In this document: positions 6,122-6,670 of the stretch, piece by piece
Layout of the letters: each line of letters starts with the position of its first letter
Position numbering within the stretch: position 1 is the first letter of the stretch
Source: an uncultured Acidobacteriota bacterium
GTDB taxonomy: Bacteria; Acidobacteriota; Terriglobia; Bryobacterales; Bryobacteraceae
Assembly (NCBI GenBank): GCA_937952345.1
Contig: CALFYN010000813.1
Location: forward strand, 1 to 6,670
DNA: 6,670 nt
Direction: 5' to 3'
Program-made: the position numbers and the translations under genes
Notes under the pieces: model-generated
The model's input: the letters and a program-made list of their open reading frames with translations, nothing else
The model's database searches: none
What the model was told of the DNA's origin: nothing

Positions 6122-6670
6122 TTACCAGGCCGGCGTGCCGTCATCGTTTCTCAGCTTCAGTGTGGTCCCCGCGGCATTGGTCAGTTCCAGCGCCAGATTC
6201 TCTTCCGAACAGGTCGCCACACCGTATTTCACCTTCATCGTAGCACCCGCTTTCAACTCGAAATCGGCCCCCAGCAGCACTCGCTCCGGACCCAGCTTCA
6301 GCGTGACAATCGCCGCTTCCGTCTTCAGTGCCATCGTCGGTTGCTGCATGCCATAGGCCGCGCTCACCGATTCAATTGTCCCCGTCACCGTGCGGATCGA
6401 CGCCGGATCGACACATCCCGTGCCCAGCGCCTGCGGCGTCCCGTTGCCGCCTCGCGCGCCACCCGCTCCGCCAGTCCACAGCGGAACTCCCGAAGCGTCG
6501 CGCATCTTCAGCGTCTTGCCCGCAACCACCGCCGTAATCTCGATAGCGTGCAGATACGCCTCATTCGGCGGATTGCCCGGCGCCGCCGTCACCTTCACTT
6601 CCATGCCTTCCTTCAATTCAAAGTCGTTCTCGGTCAGGAACCATACCGGCGCCACCTTGATCGTCTTCTG
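6122..6670 (-). CDS. Partial protein with two beta-rich LRDxxGxPxW-type domains
   Basis: The frame is open through the right edge, so the N-terminus is missing; 182 codons are present. Two copies of one domain are visible, numbered from the edge: residues 3-65 and 122-182. Shared landmarks are an APVWFL / GPERVL strand, DFELKxG (16-22 and 136-142), a KV strand, a conserved E at 44 / 162, and a terminal TLKxRxxxGxPxW (53-65 and 170-182) ending on Trp. They are joined by a Gly-rich linker (67-77) and then a VTGTIESVSA strand (95-104). The alternating pattern suggests small OB-like beta barrels, perhaps distantly like other bacterial domains ending LRDxxGxPLW found in exported proteins; I cannot name the family with confidence. 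An export signal would be outside the window. The stop is 19 bp before the His/Cys-rich gene, so the two form an operon. Confidence 0.75.
   Translation of the reverse strand, partial: QKTIKVAPVWFLTENDFELKEGMEVKVTAAPGNPPNEAYLHAIEITAVVAGKTLKMRDASGVPLWTGGAGGARGGNGTPQALGTGCVDPASIRTVTGTIESVSAAYGMQQPTMALKTEAAIVTLKLGPERVLLGADFELKAGATMKVKYGVATCSEENLALELTNAAGTTLKLRNDDGTPAW
6125..6307 (-). repeat. Tandem domain copy 2, residues 122-182 of the partial protein
   Basis: The second copy runs from VTLKLGP to the final Trp. It aligns to copy 1 at an offset of 120 residues up to the KV strand, then at 117 after a 3-residue gap. GxTLKxRxxxGxPxW and DFELKxG are shared. Cys154 is found only in this copy. Confidence 0.7.
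6476..6664 (-). repeat. Tandem domain copy 1, residues 3-65 of the partial protein
   Basis: The first visible copy runs from TIKVAPVWF to PLW and is followed by the Gly-rich linker. Earlier parts of this copy, such as the counterpart of the VTGTIESVSA strand that precedes copy 2, are beyond the edge, so more copies could exist upstream. Confidence 0.7.

Noticed and set aside
1..6670. CRISPR array, tRNA/rRNA, insertion sequence, phage or defence genes
   Set aside because: No regularly spaced repeats, RNA gene folds, transposase motifs or terminal inverted repeats were seen; the genes are metabolic and secretory.

Overview
This window is high-GC, densely packed bacterial DNA with strong C/G preference at third codon positions. 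The N-termini resemble those of exported proteins from soil Acidobacteria of the Bryobacterales/Solibacter type: Arg-Arg export signals on a sulfatase and a gamma-glutamyltransferase-like enzyme. That placement is an inference from style and gene content, not a proven assignment. I see no RNA gene, insertion sequence, CRISPR array or phage gene.

Layout, left to right. Positions 1-96 (minus) hold the N-terminus of a gene running out of the window, probably a class I SAM-dependent methyltransferase. It sits 8 bp after the stop of the next gene, so the two are probably one operon. Positions 105-1466 (minus) encode an exported 453-residue PAP2/vanadium-haloperoxidase-type protein built from two copies of the same domain, only the second of which keeps the catalytic histidines. 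A 132-bp divergent intergenic region follows, then a multi-pass membrane protein of the DUF1624/HGSNAT-type acyltransferase family (1599-2747, plus). Convergent with it, 10 bp away, is an iduronate-2-sulfatase-like sulfatase (2758-4083, minus). After a 47-bp divergent gap comes a complete gamma-glutamyltransferase-fold Ntn hydrolase (4131-5774, plus). Its autoprocessing and oxyanion residues are intact, but several glutamate-recognition residues are replaced.

The right end is a minus-strand operon entering from beyond the window: a truncated gene with two copies of a beta-rich LRDxxGxPxW-type domain (6122-6670), then 19 bp later a small secreted His/Cys-rich protein (5851-6102), then a good intrinsic terminator at 5779-5826.

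The common theme is export: five of the seven genes look secreted or membrane-bound, and the sixth is missing its N-terminus. The sulfatase and the HGSNAT-type protein resemble two steps of animal heparan-sulfate breakdown, but their convergent orientation makes a shared pathway only a possibility. I do not see one integrated new system. The most notable items are the degenerate tandem PAP2 duplication, the altered substrate pocket of the GGT homologue, and the small His/Cys protein with its tandem-domain partner.
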